Shown in pieces: positions 13,330 to 13,666 of a DNA stretch of 13,666 nt. This DNA is from Casp-actino8 sp032118015. GTDB lineage: Bacteria > Actinomycetota > Acidimicrobiia > Acidimicrobiales > Ilumatobacteraceae. The position numbers and the translations under genes were made by a program. The notes under the pieces were generated by a model. The model did no database searches. It was not told the DNA's origin and worked only from the letters and a program-made list of their open reading frames with translations. Position 1 is the first letter of the stretch. Each line of letters opens with the position of its first letter. The stretch lies in the NCBI GenBank assembly GCA_032118015.1, contig JAULYE010000077.1, positions 1 through 13,666 on the forward strand, given 5' to 3'.

Positions 13330-13666
13330 CTACTCGACGCCACCGAAACGCCGTTGACGTCGCGCGTATTCATCAACTGTCCTTCGCAAGTGATCCACCC
13401 CGAGATCGGTCCACCCAGCTTCGACGAAGACGAGTTCTCCATAGGCGAGTTCCCAAACCAGCGAATTCGGGAGACGGTTGGGAGGACCCAGAATCACCAC
13501 GAGGTCCGGTTCGCCTGCTTCACCAAAAAGCGCTTTGCCAAGGCGCTTCTCGGTGAGAGGAATCTTGTTCGGCCACGATGCAACCACGTCCCGAATACGC
13601 TCACGTCCATCGACCACTGGATCGATGACGACGTGCACACCCTCACGTGTGGCCGTGCGTCGGGTC
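13330..13666 (-). CDS. UppS-like cis-prenyltransferase, degenerate (C-terminal part)
   Basis: About 111 C-terminal residues are present; the gene continues past the right edge. It aligns by eye with undecaprenyl diphosphate synthase, which builds the C55 lipid carrier for cell-wall synthesis. DGRERI matches the GGR-x-EI region, EPDLVVI matches PDLLIRT, LVWELAYGELVFVEAGWTD matches LLWQ-AYAEL-F-D--WPD, and DEYARRQRRFGGV is the C-terminal signature. In E. coli UppS the motif RTGGEHRIS holds Arg194, Arg200 and Ser202, which bind isopentenyl diphosphate. Here it reads ILGPPNRLP: the first Arg becomes Ile, the second is kept, and the Ser becomes Pro. The residue matching Glu213 is kept. The fold is likely intact but activity is doubtful. 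It may be a divergent paralogue, as recO-linked uppS is normally conserved. The stop TAG is 11 bases before recO. Confidence 0.8.
   Translation of the reverse strand, partial: TRRTATREGVHVVIDPVVDGRERIRDVVASWPNKIPLTEKRLGKALFGEAGEPDLVVILGPPNRLPNSLVWELAYGELVFVEAGWTDLGVDHLRRTVDEYARRQRRFGGVE

Noticed and set aside
1..13666. CRISPR arrays, insertion sequences, prophage or defence genes
   Set aside because: No array-like repeats, terminal inverted repeats, transposase or defence motifs were seen; gene content and codon use look uniform and chromosomal.

Overview
This window is chromosomal housekeeping DNA from a high-GC Gram-positive bacterium (Actinomycetota). The class Acidimicrobiia fits best, but that is inference. 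Pointers are an ANTAR-type response regulator start, a one-chain (alpha2-type) glycyl-tRNA synthetase, frequent GTG starts with ATGA/GTGA overlaps, and several start codons preceded by a TANNNT -10 box at a fixed short distance (leaderless architecture). I see no insertion sequence, phage gene, CRISPR array or broken gene. No gene-free stretch exceeds about 140 bases.

Layout. Positions 1-613, minus strand: the first 24 codons of a PdtaR-like response regulator, a 99-residue coiled-coil protein, and a tRNA with a CAA (Leu) anticodon but a short variable loop. Positions 706-5093, plus strand: a type II fatty-acid synthesis operon, fabD-fabH-fabG-acpP-fabF. The FabD carries an extra C-terminal biotinyl/lipoyl-like barrel with no modifiable lysine. 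The dehydratase fabZ lies on the minus strand, convergent with fabF, and is translationally coupled to a bcp-type peroxiredoxin. Positions 6054-7025, minus strand: a small cysteine-rich protein with a histidine-triad-like motif and a secreted fasciclin-domain lipoprotein.

Positions 7162-13666, minus strand, read from the right edge: the C-terminal part of a cis-prenyltransferase (UppS-like) that has lost a key arginine motif, then recO, glyS, an ABM-domain protein, trpC, trpF, trpB and trpA. The four trp genes cover the steps from phosphoribosylanthranilate to tryptophan. trpE, trpG and trpD are not in the window.

The most interesting observations are the FabD fusion, the Leu-anticodon tRNA of type I shape, four start codons preceded by a TANNNT hexamer at exactly 6 nt, and the degenerate UppS-like protein. 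None of them amounts to a clear new multi-gene system. They are anomalies inside conserved operons.
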